A DNA stretch of 64,000 nt from Klebsormidium nitens (GCA_000708835.1 DF237083.1:113040-177039); one strand, 5' to 3'. Shown: positions 26,717 through 41,325, numbered from the stretch's first letter. The notes: generated from the letters alone by a model not told the origin. Made by a program: numbers and translations.

Positions 26717-28418
26717 TTATCTTTTACAGATTCAGGCGACCAATCGGGAAGCAACGGCACGAACATTTTTGTCGTGTACCACCCTCTTGGAAGTCTCAGA
26801 GCTCAAAGTCGTACATGCACGTGTCCTTGTTGCGGCCGCGCGTCTACCACAGTGGACCTGTGCATACGACTCATTGTGGCGCCAAACAAATTTCTGATGA
26901 TACTCTTGTGCCCCAAGCTCTCCATCATCGGCATAGAAGGCAAGCATCTGTGCAGATTAATCAGCTGCACCATGTCGGATTGCCAAAGTACCGTCCGCCG
27001 GTTCACGTGATTGAAGGATGTCTTCAGGTCAGACTAATGCCGCCATTATTGCACATATGGCGATCATAGGCATGGATAATGCCGGGCTCCGGCGCGCACC
27101 TGCATGTGCGGTTGCATATATATGGCCACTCTACTTGGATCATTTTGATAGGAAAGTGGACGTCAATTAAATAAGACGCTTCAGGTGCAACTAAAAAGAG
27201 GCTATATGGCCGCGCTGCAATATAAGCGACATACGGACCATTGGTTGCCAGGCCATCATGCAGTGCATGACACATGGCCATGCATATGCAGATCTGAGAT
27301 TATTCATGAATACATGGACAACTAACGCAAGCGCGCGGCTCGCCTAGGCCCATGCCAGCATGATGGTGACTGAGTCACCATACACGCGTGCATGCATTGC
27401 CATGATCATTCGATGAACGTGCCATGATCACTGGATGCATATGATCGGAAATTACTCCTATGCTGAGTCTGCCGACACAAGTTCCGATACAAAGCAGCTA
27501 TGCAAAGATGACGTGACATTGAATACGAATGGCAGAGTCGGAAGCATTCCCACCACTTGCGGTCCCCAAGATAGCAAGAATGATTCTGTCTGAAGAACAA
27601 GTCAGACGCTTGTTCCGTCTTCCATGCTTCAATACGAAATAGCTCTCAGATGAAGGGCATGGTGATTATCATATACCATGAGAATCATGAATAATCCACA
27701 TGCCAAGAAGCAGAAATGGACGCTAATATGTTACCTCAAAGCGGCATCCAATTCAATGAAAGGTCCTGCTAACTGACTACGTACACTGTAGTTAGTTTTG
27801 AGTCCTTTCCTTCTGCTATTTGTTTAACTTGCAAACCTAAGCTCTACTTTGGCTAAGTCCCGAGAAACGTGTTCTGTGACTCCCACAAGCTTTGCCCAGC
27901 AGAGCTACCGCAGACAGAGGTTTGCTTAAGATTAGGCATGTGACACGCAGAATGGGTTGCAACAGCAGCTGCAAAGCCTTCGTCTCACTGCAAGGTTAAA
28001 ACCAACGAAACCACTGCACAACCTAGCACGTCATTTCTTCTGAGCCGAGCTGAGGATCTTTTTCATACCTGAAGAGAGGAGCAGAACAAGAATGATGCAT
28101 ATGCAGCTGATTAAGCTCGCACATTTTGATAACCAAGCATGTTGGAACTAGAGTTGCTCGAGCAAAGCAAACAAGTTTGACCTATCCCTAAAGACAGATC
28201 AGATGACCCCGGTCATAGTCCGCACCTACTTCAAGGCTTAGCTGCGTCTGCGTCGCGTTTCACCAACAACATTCTCTCCTTCCGTTCGAGCGAGGTTATT
28301 TTGCGCCAGTCACTCATTATTCTTGTAAATTGCGTGAACACCGCTGCCTACTACTAGCTCTTCTATCTATGCTAACCTTCCTCCAGAAAGGAGGTGCTTC
28401 CGATTATCGCCATCTATC
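26717..28418. other. Intergenic region between convergent genes
   Basis: A 1.7-kb stretch between the 3' ends of the U11/U12-20K and YVH1 genes. Bases about 27000-27460 are rich in CATG/TGCA palindromes and contain a short dyad around 27368-27382 (GGTGACTGAGTCACC). No gene is recognised. Confidence 0.45.
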
Positions 28419-31400
28419 TCAAGTCCAGGACTCGTCAACCTTGCTCTTGTTGAGCTGGAAGGCTGGGGTAATCCAGGCTCCACAACTGCACTGTGTTCCT
28501 GAAAGAAGAGCGAGGGAGCCTTATTACGGGCTCAGAATGGTGTCCAATAGGAAAACGCTGGATCTGAGTACACCAGCATAGGTCAAAGTGAGCCGACTTG
28601 CTTCAAGCATTTGACAACATCATTTGCAGCACTAAAAGTTCGACAAATCAGGGGCAAACAAGACGGACCAAACCATGTAGACCAGAACTAAGAAAATTCC
28701 TATCTGTTCGTCCGAAACTGCCCGTTGATCAGATTGACCACCCGCCTACTTAAACGATCCCAACGACATTTTGCTCCACTCCAAGCAGATCAAAGAAATC
28801 AGCAACTGCACCAAACTGCCTTGATGCAAGAGCGGTTCTTGAAGGCAAGGCGTACGTTATGATGGCCGACTCACCTGACCAGTTGAACGACCCCAGCCGC
28901 GACTGGCACTTCGAACAGAGAATCTTGCCCTCCAGTTCCCCCTCATGCACTGCAGCAAAACCGGCTCTTATTGTTAGCGACTCTGTGACTGCCACATGAG
29001 CTTGAAGCATCGACACTAGAGCGCCAATACCAGCCGCTCCTAAACCATGATCCGGAAATCTGACGGCTAGTAGTCACTGGGGAGTCACACAATCTTGCCG
29101 TAAAAGCTCAAATGTCCAGTTGGCTAGTACGCAATTTGCATGAAGGACTACGACTTCATCAACGTACGATTGATGTGTGACTCTGATTCTTACAACTGAT
29201 AAAATCTCGTAAATGGGAGACTTTCCGGCAAGTTTGGATTGTTGACCCTAAGGTGCTACAGCCTTCTATGATCAACGCGCATTTCCCTGACTAGAAAAAC
29301 GGAAGATTGCGTATTCTCCTCAAGCACAGCGATTCTCACCTATCTTGACAATCGTCCCTTAAAATCAAAGGGTCCCACTTTGACTGGAAACTAGATTTGT
29401 GTATCATGGGGTCAGATCGAAGGAGGATAATCCTCCAGAAACTTTACTGGAAGTTTGCATTTTCCAGCTTACCGCTCTTTGAAAGAGGAAAGAAGAAGGA
29501 CCATAGCAATCACTTCATACACAAGACCGTCCAGATTAAGTACCGTCTCTCTAGCTGCTTGAAACACCTTTTTGCGGCGCACTCACCGCTGTTCATCCAC
29601 TGCATTGGTTCTACAAAGTACGAGGAGCACTCATCGTCGATGGCCCCGCTGTCCAAACTCTGCACCACAAGAGAGCGAAACAACACGTCATGAAAACGCT
29701 TTCCCAGGCTCCAAAAGCATGTCAGGAAGAAAACGTCATCAGGCTCAAGAACACGTCACGCAGCTGGTCAGTCCCACCCACCTAACGTGCCAACGAATGA
29801 GATCCTCTAATCCAATGATTTGCTGTACACGTGGTGCGCTCTGAATGGACACGTGGCGCTCGGGCAGCTTGAAAGACAACCGACGGCTGAACTAAGGCGC
29901 AGCAAAAATCTAAGATGGGCCCGTTGCGCTTTCGATCCGACGAAAAGCACACGATTCGCCGGCTTCGCATCTACGTTGAATGGCACAATTGGCCATCGCC
30001 CGCTAGGGCATTTACGTACTTGCACGCTATCAGCGTGCTTCACCAAACCCGTTAATAAAGACTGCTCCGAGCGGCAAAAGAAGATCACAACAGGACGATA
30101 AGCTTCGACGGCCTCACCTTCGATCGTTTCTTCCAGTCGAACGCCGACTGCCCCCCCCCTTTATCGTGCGGCAGCACGTTCTCCACCCCCGCTACAGCTC
30201 GTCGGCACTTTCTAGAAGACGACAGAGCACAGCTCGCATTAGAGTTGATTCATACAGGGTTCCGTCCCCACCGTCAACGCAAGAACGCCAGGAGCTTCGG
30301 ATGCAGGACACAGGAGCTGTAAAGCTTAGATGACAGATAAGAAACCCTACAATCGGATGCCAACATCTGCGACCGCGACCAAACACCTCTGACTCTCGAG
30401 TCTCTGGAAAGTTCATGGGCTCTGGAACAGATGAAAGGACGATCTCGAAACCCCTCCTCACGTGCAGCTCTTGTACCACGTTTGAAATCTACCATATGAA
30501 AATCCATGCGGTCGGCCCATGATTCAAAGACCTGACAGCCAACTTGTTTTCGCATAAAAAGTCCCCCTCTCACCTGCAGCGGTAGCAGACGACCTTCTTG
30601 TCCCCGGGCAATCCCCCCAGCTGGTCCTCCCCCTCTTCCAACAGGTTGTTGGCGCTGCTTCTGCAGTGCAACAGCGACACGTCATCAGCGCTTGTTAATG
30701 GCATTCTCTTCAAACCAGTTTAGGTTCCTTCCTTCGGGCTAGTGTTGGGACAGAGAGAAGCAACTCGTTAATCTAGGTGAATATAGGTGCACCAGTGAAG
30801 CGCCTAGACTGAAGGGACTGTTCGCGAATCGAGGGGAGTGCATCTGTGGTGGTATCCAACTCATTTGTGCCCTGTGATTCGAATTAAGAGTTGGACCGGA
30901 TTCAGCGTTTCCGTTTCATAGGACGATACAGAGTCAGATCGGATCAAACGAACCCGTCCAAAAAGCGCAGCCAAAACGCTCTAGGTTGTTTGCCAGACGG
31001 GGACTCTGTGAAAGGATCACCGCCGGGATAGGGAGGCAAGGCCAGTCTCGGCTGTTGCATGAAAGAGGTTACTCATCACCGTGAAGGTCACTGCAAAGAA
31101 AGGAGGCGAGCTGACGCTATCTCACCTACGCGACCCGATGTTGGGATCATCCGCAAACTTAGGCGAGACGGGCTCGCCCCCGCGCCACGCACGCCCGAGG
31201 CTCGTGAGGCGGAACATCTTGTACGCTGTGTTGCGCTCGTCGATGCGGTTGCCCATGCTCTCAAAGATGGACAGCTGCGCGTGAGACAAATTTCTTTAGA
31301 ACGTCGGTTTGCTTGTTTCTTTGTTCATACGTTTGTTCTCGCCATTGAAAGAGTACTTTGTCCGTCCGTTACAAATTGATTCCCTTGTCCTCGGCTGGTG

Positions 31401-33224
31401 CATACCATCCGCTAACCCTAAGCAAACCAGACATATCTCATATGACCTAGAAAAGCATACTTCATAACCGTACATCAGACATCAGCTGAGCTTCCGATAC
31501 TGTCATCTCACATAATGAAGGTCTATCTGAAGTTTACGTACGATCAACACGCGGCACAATGAAAGCACAGATTGTCAATGAAAGTCTTCCAATTCAGATC
31601 GCGCCCTGAGTGGGACAGACCAAAGTCGTACCTGCTCTAGAAAGCCGTCATTCGGGCAGGCGCTCGGGGAAGCTTGCCGGAGAGAAGCCAATGCGTCCTT
31701 GGCGGAAAGGCCCTCCTTGTACATCAGATACGCCGTCACGACAGACCCACTGCATAACAAGAGCGGCCAGAAACGTAACTGAAGTGCAACGCAAGTATTG
31801 TACCTACAGATTGTTGGGAACAGATCCAAGTACACGACTTAGGAGGCAATCGAACAGATTCACCCTCTCGGAAAGAACTCCATTGCTTGAATTTGACAAA
31901 TCGCTCTTTCGTGAAGGCAAAATGAAAGCCGCAACCGAAACCAAAACCGAAGGCCCAGCAGCGGCAGATGGATCTTCTAAGGACTGACGAGGAGAGCAGC
32001 CCATTCCTATAAAGCTTGCTCAGTATGCTTCGGAAGGCAACATTTAGAAGAGTCGGTGCATCGTTCGAATCTACCAGCTGATCTCCTCCTCAGTTTCGCG
32101 TCAGCCGAGAAGGATAAGAGCCTATCTGCTACAGAACCAATCAGACCGTTTCATTCAATCAAGTAAGATAGCTAACATAGACCTGAGTCCCATGCATCCA
32201 GAGGAACGTGTAGCTGCGAGTATCTAGATGCGAGATCCGAGGCTGAGATTGATGCCCAACCTTACCTTCGAGAGATGCCTGCAACACAGTGAACCAAAAC
32301 CCCCCCTTTGGCGCGGCCCTCCTCAATGAAGTCGATGCACTCCGGCAGGTGGTCGAGCAGGTTTTGATCCTCATCGTCCTTGACGCTCAGCTCCAGTCGT
32401 CTGAAAGGGGGCGCGGCGGGCGAGGATTGCCCGCTGCGGGGGGGTCCAAAGAGCGCAGCGAGGGCGCTTGACGCTGCGAATGGATTTGAATGAGTTGAGT
32501 ATCTGCTGTGGTTCAAGAGATTGTGTTGGTTTGTGCTCTGCTGTGGTTGAGGGAGTGTTGGGCTTCGTGGTCTTAGAGGGGCATGAAGTTGCAGATGAGA
32601 CGTTCGACATGCTCAATTCACCTCAGCAGAGTATCCTGAACGAGTGCTTGGACAACCGGGTTTTGAACGGTGTCCCTTCCGAAGAGGAATGTCTCCTCAG
32701 TTTCGGTGAACGTGCAGAAGAGGATCCGGCTAGGTCTGTAGAGGAGGGCCGGTCTTTGATTGCAACACAGTGCATGGGACATTAGCAGAATACGCCCGGC
32801 AGGACGAGCAACTGGAGTTACTAATTGAGCGTGAGCGAGGAGTCCATGCAACAACTTCGCACAAACGTGCATGGATCCAAGTTTTGGAATCTCAAGTTCG
32901 CTAGCCCAAGAGAAGCATTTCTCTCTCTTGTCTGATTTAAAACCCGAAGAGAAAAAGTTTCCATGACCAGCCAAGCAACTGTTCCCGGCCAAGTGTTTTT
33001 GCCATGCAAAGTATGATCGCGGTTTGACATGTTTACTCAACCGTCAGTATCCAAGCCAAAAGCACCAGGGGGGAAAGCTTCTTCAACCAAGCACCAAGAG
33101 GCTCACCTCGACTAAGAGTAGGTGCCAGGCATAGTATGTGCGTAATGGACACCTTGCGAAGTGTCTCTTCATCTGCCGCATCCGCAGCATTGCCGATGTA
33201 CAGCCCCGGCCGCACCAGCTTCAT
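28419..33224 (-). CDS. DUSP12: Dual-specificity phosphatase, YVH1/DUSP12 type (9 exons)
   Basis: Atypical dual-specificity phosphatase with a C-terminal zinc-binding domain; in yeast YVH1 acts in late 60S ribosome assembly. Exons on the minus strand: 33224-33107, 32473-32266, 31749-31632, 31274-31126, 30660-30574, 30211-30118, 29659-29587, 28949-28875, 28498-28419; phases agree and the product is 333 residues. An in-frame upstream ATG at 33266 would add 14 residues. The N-terminus reads MKLVRPGLYIGNAADA. The P-loop HCVAGISRS (about 101-109) is completed across the exon 2/3 splice. The tail has CYRCRKCRRAV, YFVEPMQWM, LCSKCQSRLGSFNWSG and QCSCGAWITPAF, matching the YVH1 zinc domain. All catalytic residues are present. 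Confidence 0.95.
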
Positions 33225-35195
33225 TGCATACGGCGGTGATCCTGAATACCAGAAAGGACAGGTCACGCTGGGTCAGGCGTCGACAACAACTTTGAAACCT
33301 TCAGAGTCCGGTTGCGAGTTCTTTGGAGGCCAGATTCTCACCGTGCAAGATTCCGGAATCAGCAATCAGCAAGGGCGCCAGATTGGAGCTCAGATAGAAG
33401 AAGCCACTGGCGTGGGGGCCAGAATAAGAAAAGGCATGCCCGCTATGAGGAGCGCAAGGGGCCTATGCAAAGAAGAGAAAGCTAGAGAAAGAAGCCCTGA
33501 CGGGTTCTTTTGAGAATGATCGTTCTCTCGTAATATCATTGGGGTACACACACACGCGTTGCTTGGATTCAGTACCCACAGTTTGCATGCTCTCGCCGCG
33601 CTTTCTTTTAACCATCACATGCTGAATCCAGCAACCACCACAAGAGGTCTAGATTGGGCCAGTGATCCAAACTCTCATGAGGGAAGTGAGGGAACACCCC
33701 ACACGTCGAAAGAAAGCACCCTTCCAGAAGAAGCACCACAGCGTAAATTAAGATCCCTGAAAGGAAACCTCAATCAATAGAGCCGATGGTGTGATTGCCA
33801 AGTGAAAGCAAGGCAGCCGACTTCATTTCAAAGCATGACTGCAAGTTGCGCAAATCCTGATAGAGACCCTTCTAAAAGGACACTCCTTGCCCAAGAGTAA
33901 ACGGCTGTGGCTCGACTAAACTCCCAATATTTGTCATAGGGGCAGGACTATTAGTAAGACTGGCCCTATACATGCTTGGGAACAGAGTTGGACACGGAGG
34001 TATGCCTCCATGGCATCCCACTGTATGAAGACCAGCCGGCCAAGCAGCTTCCACTTCAAGAATCGCTATCCTTCCAAGGAAACCATCTTGTTGACACCGG
34101 CAAAGGACTTCCTGTTCAAAGTCTGAGCCAAGACCATTGTCGAGGGACACGAATCAAAGCTGAGAAAGCGGCCCCTGAGTGCCACCACAAGCGATTCCAT
34201 CTGCAATTGGTCATTGGGGACGCCCCTCAGCCCAAAGGAATGCAATGTTGACATAACTCACCTCAGAACCGATCGATTGGTGTGCTTTCAAGCACTACGA
34301 GACGAAACCCTTTGCTTTGTAAGCAACGAGCCTCTGCTGTTAGTGTAAGCACAGCGAAGCTCTATGCTTCTTAGTTCCTTCCAAAGTCCTCAGATGAGGC
34401 ACAGCATACACTTCCTTAGAGGGACACGCAATCGGCTATTCGTGCCTCCTCAGTGCCCTCAATTGCAACCATGACAACGACGGACACCAAGAGGGACCGT
34501 TCTCTGCCCAGAAAAGGAACCGCCTCCTTCCGCCCTTCGTTGCATGCTTCGACTTCAAGTTCAAATTGTGAACTGACGACCAAGCTTGGCCTCGTCCATC
34601 TGGCATCTTGTTCAAGTCGACGCCGTCGCAAGTCGACGTCTGCCCTTTCCGCCCCGAAAAAAGATGGAGTTGCGCGCCCTCAATCGCAAATGTGGCGTTG
34701 CCCAGCTTCTGACCTTCTTTTATTAGCTGGTGTCATAAAGAGGGAGTATATTTTGGGGCAATCATCTTGACACTGCATCTGAGCCCAATGGTCATGTAAG
34801 TACTCATGGGAGCGGATTTGAGCCTCGCAAAAAATGGCAATGCCAAACTCCCCTGGCTCGCCCAGGCTCTCCAGGCTCCTGTTGTCGCAAAGCTGCTGAC
34901 AAACGTGTCTCAGTCTGGAGGTGAATGATAGCAAGGGAAGAGCGCCATGATCTTCTGAACACAGGGCTCATAATTCATGCTTTGGTTGCTCAGCCTTCCA
35001 TACAAGCCTTTTGTACATGAAAATGTGAGGGGAGGAATCCGAGAGGAGCTCTGCGCATGGCAATGCACAAAATTGAGCGCTAAAGTGGTAACAGCATGTT
35101 GCCAAATGCGCTAGCTATTTCAGATTAGCATCTCCCTTACTGCTGATACCATCCGTAAGTTCGATTTGTGGCGAAGGATTATTTTGAATTGAAGC
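33225..35195. other. Intergenic region between divergent YVH1 and TBCCD1 genes
   Basis: Nearly 2 kb with no recognised gene. Open frames near 33872-34254 (both strands) and 34453-34770 have no domain I can name and could be remnants of a mobile element or chance. I leave them uncalled. Confidence 0.4.
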
Positions 35196-38100
35196 ATGGC
35201 GGGGGCGGAGGCGCACACAGGCCCCAGCACACCGGGCCTGCACGTCCGCAGGGAGCCGTTTGAATTTGGCCTGCTGCCCCTCTCGTCCCTGTACCACAAG
35301 TTTGCCGATGGTGTGCCGGCCTTCCTGAAGCTGCGCGCGCGGCTGCAGGAAAAGGCGGGGACCTCAGCTAGAGTGGACGCTTCTGCGATTGCAGAAACGC
35401 TGAGCATCTCCCACACGCATGCACACCTACTGCTCGACACGCTTGCCTGTGTCCTGCCAGAGGATGGCCCAGATGCCGACCCCTTGGCTACGGCTGCGGT
35501 GGGGGAGGTAGACGCAGTGGGGGCGGACGTGGACGTCTTGATTTTGTTCCTATTCGTCCAGCTCTACAGGAGGCTGCCGTTCAGGCCGCACAGGGACCCT
35601 GCATCGGTCGCCGATGTCTGGCCGCAACCGAGCCCTTTTGACAATCTGGCCTCCTCACCTTCATCGCCCTTGCAGGTAAGTCTGCTTCTTATTGCTCCTT
35701 TGCAAAACTTGAAGTGAACCGCGAATGTGCGCCTCTTCACTGAGGGAGCTGGGAAAATGTACTAGAACCGGTGTGTTGCTGGTTCAAAGTCCCAATTCTC
35801 CAATCAATTGTGCTCTTGGCAACTGAGCTTCAGCTTCGATAGAATGGACAGAGGGCGTCGATTGTCACACACAGCCTGTTGAGTTGTGACAAGGTCAGCA
35901 GCTACTTAGGGTTCCAAGTCGATCTTGACCCTCCAAGCTCTCCAAAGTTCCCGTGGCGTTACCAGACGCCAATTGAAAGCTGAGAGAACATTTGTGAGCG
36001 TCTCTCGTCGTCCGTGGAACGATCGACAGATGGTGGATTGGAGCTACGATTTCTTGCATTTACACTGGTGTTCACCAAAGTGGGCCTTTAATTCGGAGTT
36101 CAGAGAGTGTCTGAAACATGCACTTAGTAGAGCATAAGTTGGACGTCTGAGTGCTTGCGTTCTCCGCCGGTGCAGAACAAAGCGGGGCTGCGGCATAAGT
36201 CGTCCTGGGGGGGCGCAGAGGAGGAGCAGCACCAGCTGCAGTTTGTTCAGAAGCACCTGCCGGGGATGCTGGAGACGCTCGCGGTCGACAGCGAGGAGGG
36301 GAAAGTACGTGCCCCTCTAACTCCCCTTATCTTGTTCCATAAGTAAGTCTTCACGGTGGCAAAGCGCTCAACATTTTAAAAGTTGTGATAGGTTAGGATG
36401 AAGCAGCAAACTGAGCTAACACTTAGCCACAGTTTTGGAAGAATGTGCTTCTGGTGAAATCAGGCGCCACAACACGTAATCTGTGGTAGTGTTCTTGTTT
36501 GCTAACCGGCCTGTCATCCAAGCTTCTCCACTTATTGAGGTTGAGAGAGTAGCGTACACGCCTGTTCCTTTGAATGATCACGGGGGCACTTTGCTGAGGT
36601 TTGCGGTTGGGCACAAGGATTCACTGATCAGAAAAGAGGTTAAACCTGGGAAGATGCAGTAGTGCCCATTCTGAGAGTTCTTGAGGTGTCAAGCTTATGC
36701 GGGTTCTTGAGATGTCAAGCTGAAACAATTGACCCGCTCATCGAAGCATCGAAGGAGTCTTGTGATAGAGCTACGCTCTCTGATTACTTCATGTGATCGA
36801 AGAGTGTTAGTAGAGAAGTTGACTGTTCAGTAACCATGTGAATTGCATCTTGTATTATTGCAACTATTTGTGTGTCACTGCAATCGTTGTGAATTGCAGA
36901 GAGCAAGTTCATGCTTCTCCTTGCGCTCTGCTTCCATGCTTAAGAAACACAGGCCAATACTTGAGGTCATTGGAGTGTCGTCCTACCCCTCTGTGATGCA
37001 CCCACTTACATATGCGCGCCCCCTCTCTCTTGATCATCAACTTTTATTTTTCCTTTCCTTTTTGTTTTCCATTTGACCAACGAGACCACCTCTCCTCTCC
37101 AGGCAATTGGCCCCAGCCAGTTTGACAAGCTCGGCCTGTTGCTCCGCTCCGCTGACCTCAGCGCGGCCCCCCTCTGCCACTCCACCCCCTTCTTTGCAAA
37201 CTCCGACCCTGCCATGCCGGCCGCGCCCGTTCCTGCCTCCAAAGTCCTCCAATACCTCAAAGAGAGCATTCACACCGCCTCGCACAAGGAGGAGGCCGCA
37301 GGCACGAATGGGCCCCAGGGGGGCGATGTCGGGATGACGGACGCCCCGAGTAGTCCTAGTTCCAGCAGCGGAAGTAGCTCGTTCTCAAACGGGGGCCTGT
37401 GGCCCAGGGACTGGCAGCCCCAGGGCGTAACGAGCGTGGACGGAGTGACCAAGATGTCGGTGCTTAAGGGGGAGAGCAACATCGAGAATGGGGTCATTCG
37501 GGTGAGCTTAATGTTTGAGTTGTCTTCTGCGGGCCAAAGGCTTTCTAAGAAGGCAGCCAAGCTTTCAGAGATTCAGTTTGTGGGGCAACGATCGATCCAA
37601 AACATACTTTGGTCGAACTTGCACTGTACAGCCCGCAGGGGATGTTTTAGACGTGGAGTTGTCTCCACGGCCTAGGAAAGGACGGGAGAAACGACAAGTT
37701 TTGCTTCAGGCCGGCCAGCGTTCAAGCTGGCAATGTGCCTCTTGGATAAGATGCAGCCTAACTGAACCATTTGCAAACATCCTGGAAGCCTGATCCGAGT
37801 CATGCTGGAAACAGGCCAATATTCAGTGTCCGAATGAATGATAGAGCTCCTACATTTGACGTCGAACAGGTGAATTTGTTGGGGAGCGCAGATTCTTGTT
37901 ATTCAACACTTGAGATTGAGACTCGAAAGAACGAAAGCCGTGAAAAGGAAATGTCGTTCTCTAGGGGCATTTCATACAAAGCTTGTATCGCTAATCTGGG
38001 TGCCTCATCAATTGGTCCTTATCGTTCAGGCAATCGCCTTTTAAGTTTGTCATCAGTCAGAGCCCTTACAAACAAACAGAGATACAGAACGGAGCGTCTC

Positions 38101-41100
38101 ACTCAAATGTGGTCTAGACGAAAGAGTGACCCATCCGCTGCTTCTTGCAGGTATCACACTGTCACGACGCAGTTGTTTATGTCTTAGCCCCGCTGCGGTA
38201 TGCCTCCATCTTTGGGTGCACAGACTGCATCGTGGTCCTCGGAGCTACTGGGAAGGTGAGTCTTCTTCCAATGTTGTCGTGACTTTGGTGGAATCGGCAC
38301 TGCTCCTTACAACCTATAGGTATCCGTCAGAGCACCCGATCCTCTGGCGTTGCAAATGCATTCGATTGCCGCTTTCCAAGTTCACCTCTTCCATTCATTC
38401 TACGCGATGTGGCTCGCTCAAGATCCGTGTCAAAACCCACTTCGATAAATAAAGCGGCTGCTTAGTGCTCTGCACAACGTTGCTCGATTCTGGAAAACTT
38501 GCTGCCATTCAAAGGTGCTGATGCCATAAGCACAAGTTTGCGCACATACAGTGATCCTAAAACCAAATTCAGCGCCTTTTCACACTCATCCATGCGGGCC
38601 TGCAGGCAGTCAAGGTGGAGCACTGTGAACGGGTCCAGCTGCTGGCGCCGTGCGCGCGCATCCGGATCGCCAACTGCCGCGAGTGCGTGTTCTACTTGGG
38701 GACGAACCAGAACCCGCTCGTGCTCGGGGACAACCACAAGATACAGGTGTGGCCTAGAAGAGTGCTTTTGTCTCAAAATTAATCCTGCAATGGATGACAC
38801 TCTGAAGGACAAGAACTTTTCACGAGCCTTGGCTATGCACGCCTTTCGTTTGTTCGTTTCTATCAGCTCCGATCGATCCTGGTTGAAGTTCCCCAACCTC
38901 GCAGCGAGTTCGTCCCTTGCTGCAAGCAGTTGGATGCGTAGTCTGCTTTGTGTTTATGAGCCGGTTTGTGATCAATATATCGAGAAACCGTAAGCGTACA
39001 CCGCAAACCCAGGTAACAACACACTCTACCTGCATGCGGGCGTGCACTTAGCGGAGGCTTTCAGAGTTGCATAAGGGCCCTAAACACCATGGATTTGGGT
39101 GCCCGATTCAATATATTGAACTTTCGACGCAACCACCCGACGTCACTCATTCGCCAGGTGGCGCTTCAAGGATAACCTCACCTGCGCCGCTGAACAAGCA
39201 CTCGCCGAAACAGGAGACCGTGGCCTGTCAACTACATGGTTCAATGAAGAATCAAACGAAGACACTCTCTAGCTTTAACCCTGAGCTCAAATGTATAACC
39301 GGCAATCGTTAACTGCCAGGTGGCGCCGTACAACACGTTCTACCCACGCCTGGACGCGCATCTGGCGGAAGTGGGGGTGGACCCTTCGGTCAACATGTGG
39401 AACGTGCCCATCACGCTCGGCAAGACGGACCCACACGACCCCAACCTGCCGACAGCTGGCGCCGCGGACGGGGAGTCGGAGACGGCGGCGCTGCTGCCGC
39501 CAGAGCGGTTTGTACCGTTTGTGGTGGGTTGTCGCTCTGGTCCTGCTGCGCCTCTGTAACTTGTTCTGCAAATGCTCGTTTGTTCTTGCCTTGTTACATG
39601 CTCTGCCGTCGATGTCCGTTGCAGATGGGGAAATAAGGGACGGCAGTTGCTGCTGTCGGCCGAGCGCTTTGGATCACGGTAATGTGTTGCAGATTAGACT
39701 GGTTTGCTGGCCCGTGTTCACTCCTTTTCAACTCCATTGACTCACTCCATATCCCGATGTCCGTGGTTTGGGGCTCGAAGTTGACCACACCTCTGCTGCG
39801 CCCAGAGCTTGGCCGTCTGTGCTACATCTAACTGCCCGTTTCAATTTCCTTTTCTCTGCCGTTGTCCATGGCTTGTTTCAAATTAAGATTTGTTCCGCAG
39901 CGGTTTGTTTGTCCACCGCAACGTTCTGTTCGTTCACCGAACGTTTCGCCATTCTGTTGCACCATGGACGTCCCTCTCAAGCAAACCGCCGGCTCTGTCG
40001 GCGTTCCCTCAGGTTCCGTTCCGGACTCCCGCGACGCCCTCGTCCCCCACGGAACAGCAGCAGCAGGCGACACGGGCCAACCCGTTTGTGCTGCCAAAGG
40101 CGTATCTCCAGGCGCTCCAGCAAAAGGTGAAGAAATTTGTCAGAGCATTACTTGTTCTTTTGGTGTGGGCCGTTTTATTGAGGCCTTGGAATAGACGGTG
40201 CTGAGAACTTAAAGCAAAGAGCCATCCTAAATGATGAGTGTCTGGACTATCACGTCGTTCAAATTCAGCAGCTAATGCGAGACCCTAGCCGAGCTTTGAG
40301 ATCCACCTCGTTAGAAAAGGTATTGCAAGGTTCAGTTTTCGCACCCTCAAACACGAGACTTCAAGAGTTTGTGTGCTTTTGTGGTTCGGGACAGCAAGCA
40401 CTTCGCAACCCGACGTGTATGATTGCGTCTCGGGTTTTTTGTGGGCTGGAGCTCAGTAGCAATCAACTCTTTTGACACAAGCTCAGACTGTCTTCTGGGT
40501 TCCGGCAAAGAAGATTTCAGTGTTTTGCTCCCTTCTTGCCTGTTACTTCTGGGGGGAACAAACGATGGGAGGAACACAACGAACTGTAAAGCTTGCACTT
40601 GAAGCAGTACCTATCAAGACTTCACACAGTCAACATAAACTTGGGTGTCAATGCGGGCCCGACAGATTTCATTTGCAAATTTTGACACTATTTCCGGTCT
40701 GCAGACGAAGACGGTGGAGACGCTGCGTCAGACGCTGAAGACGGCGGTTCTGGAGGAGAACAAAAAGAAGGAGCTGACAAACGTCATCCAAGCACATTTC
40801 AAGGAATGGTTGCTTGGTAAGTCACGCTTTTTCAAGGAGTGGCAAACTGCCACAAATCGTTTCTTGATTGCAACAGGCCAGATGATGTCTGTGGGTTGAA
40901 TGATTGTACACGTGATCTGCTTGGGTGACCTTTTCATGTAAGGCACCAAAGGATTTTTGGATCAATCCTTGGATTTCCGCTCAGCCTATGCCTTCTGCCT
41001 GAAGGAGATTCTTGGCAAGGAGGCGTCCCCTGTGGCAGTCTTACTCCTGATTGATCACCCGGTGTGCTGAGCTTTCTTCAAGGTTGGCTGAGTTCTCATT

Positions 41101-41325
41101 CTTGGTTATTTCAGCTCCCTGGACTTTGGACTTCATCCGACCATGTTGGGAACACCTTGGTATTGTTCAAGATTCGTTCAAGAGCTTTGCAAGCCGTTGG
41201 AATGGTGGTTTTTGTTGTCATGCACATGCGCTCGAGGATTATGCTGATGCAATTCGTTTTGCTGTGCAGCTTCGGGGAACATTAGGCAAGTGTATGATCT
41301 GGCCCGCTTAGATAGGGACCCCTAG
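35196..41325 (+). CDS. TBCCD1: TBCC domain-containing protein 1 (9 exons)
   Basis: Tubulin-cofactor-C-related protein; homologues in animals and algae help position centrosomes or basal bodies. Exons: 35196-35675, 36176-36304, 37103-37501, 38151-38255, 38606-38746, 39320-39523, 40013-40126, 40705-40816, 41270-41325; phases agree and the product is 579 residues. The N-terminal helical part begins MAGAEAHTGPST and has the EPFEFGLLPL motif. A low-complexity Ser/Pro linker lies in exon 3. The TBCC beta-helix follows: VSHCHDAVVYVLAPLRYASIFGC, then VKVEHCERVQLLAPCARIRIANC, then CVFYLGTNQNPLVLGDN. The C-terminus NPFVLPKAYLQAL, HFKEWLL and SGNIRQVYDLARLDRDP is the conserved family tail. The gene is complete; the viral element begins within about 1.6 kb downstream. 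Confidence 0.94.

Noticed and set aside
33872-34254. Possible retroelement fragment between YVH1 and TBCCD1
   Set aside because: No protease, reverse transcriptase, integrase or zinc-knuckle motif could be seen.
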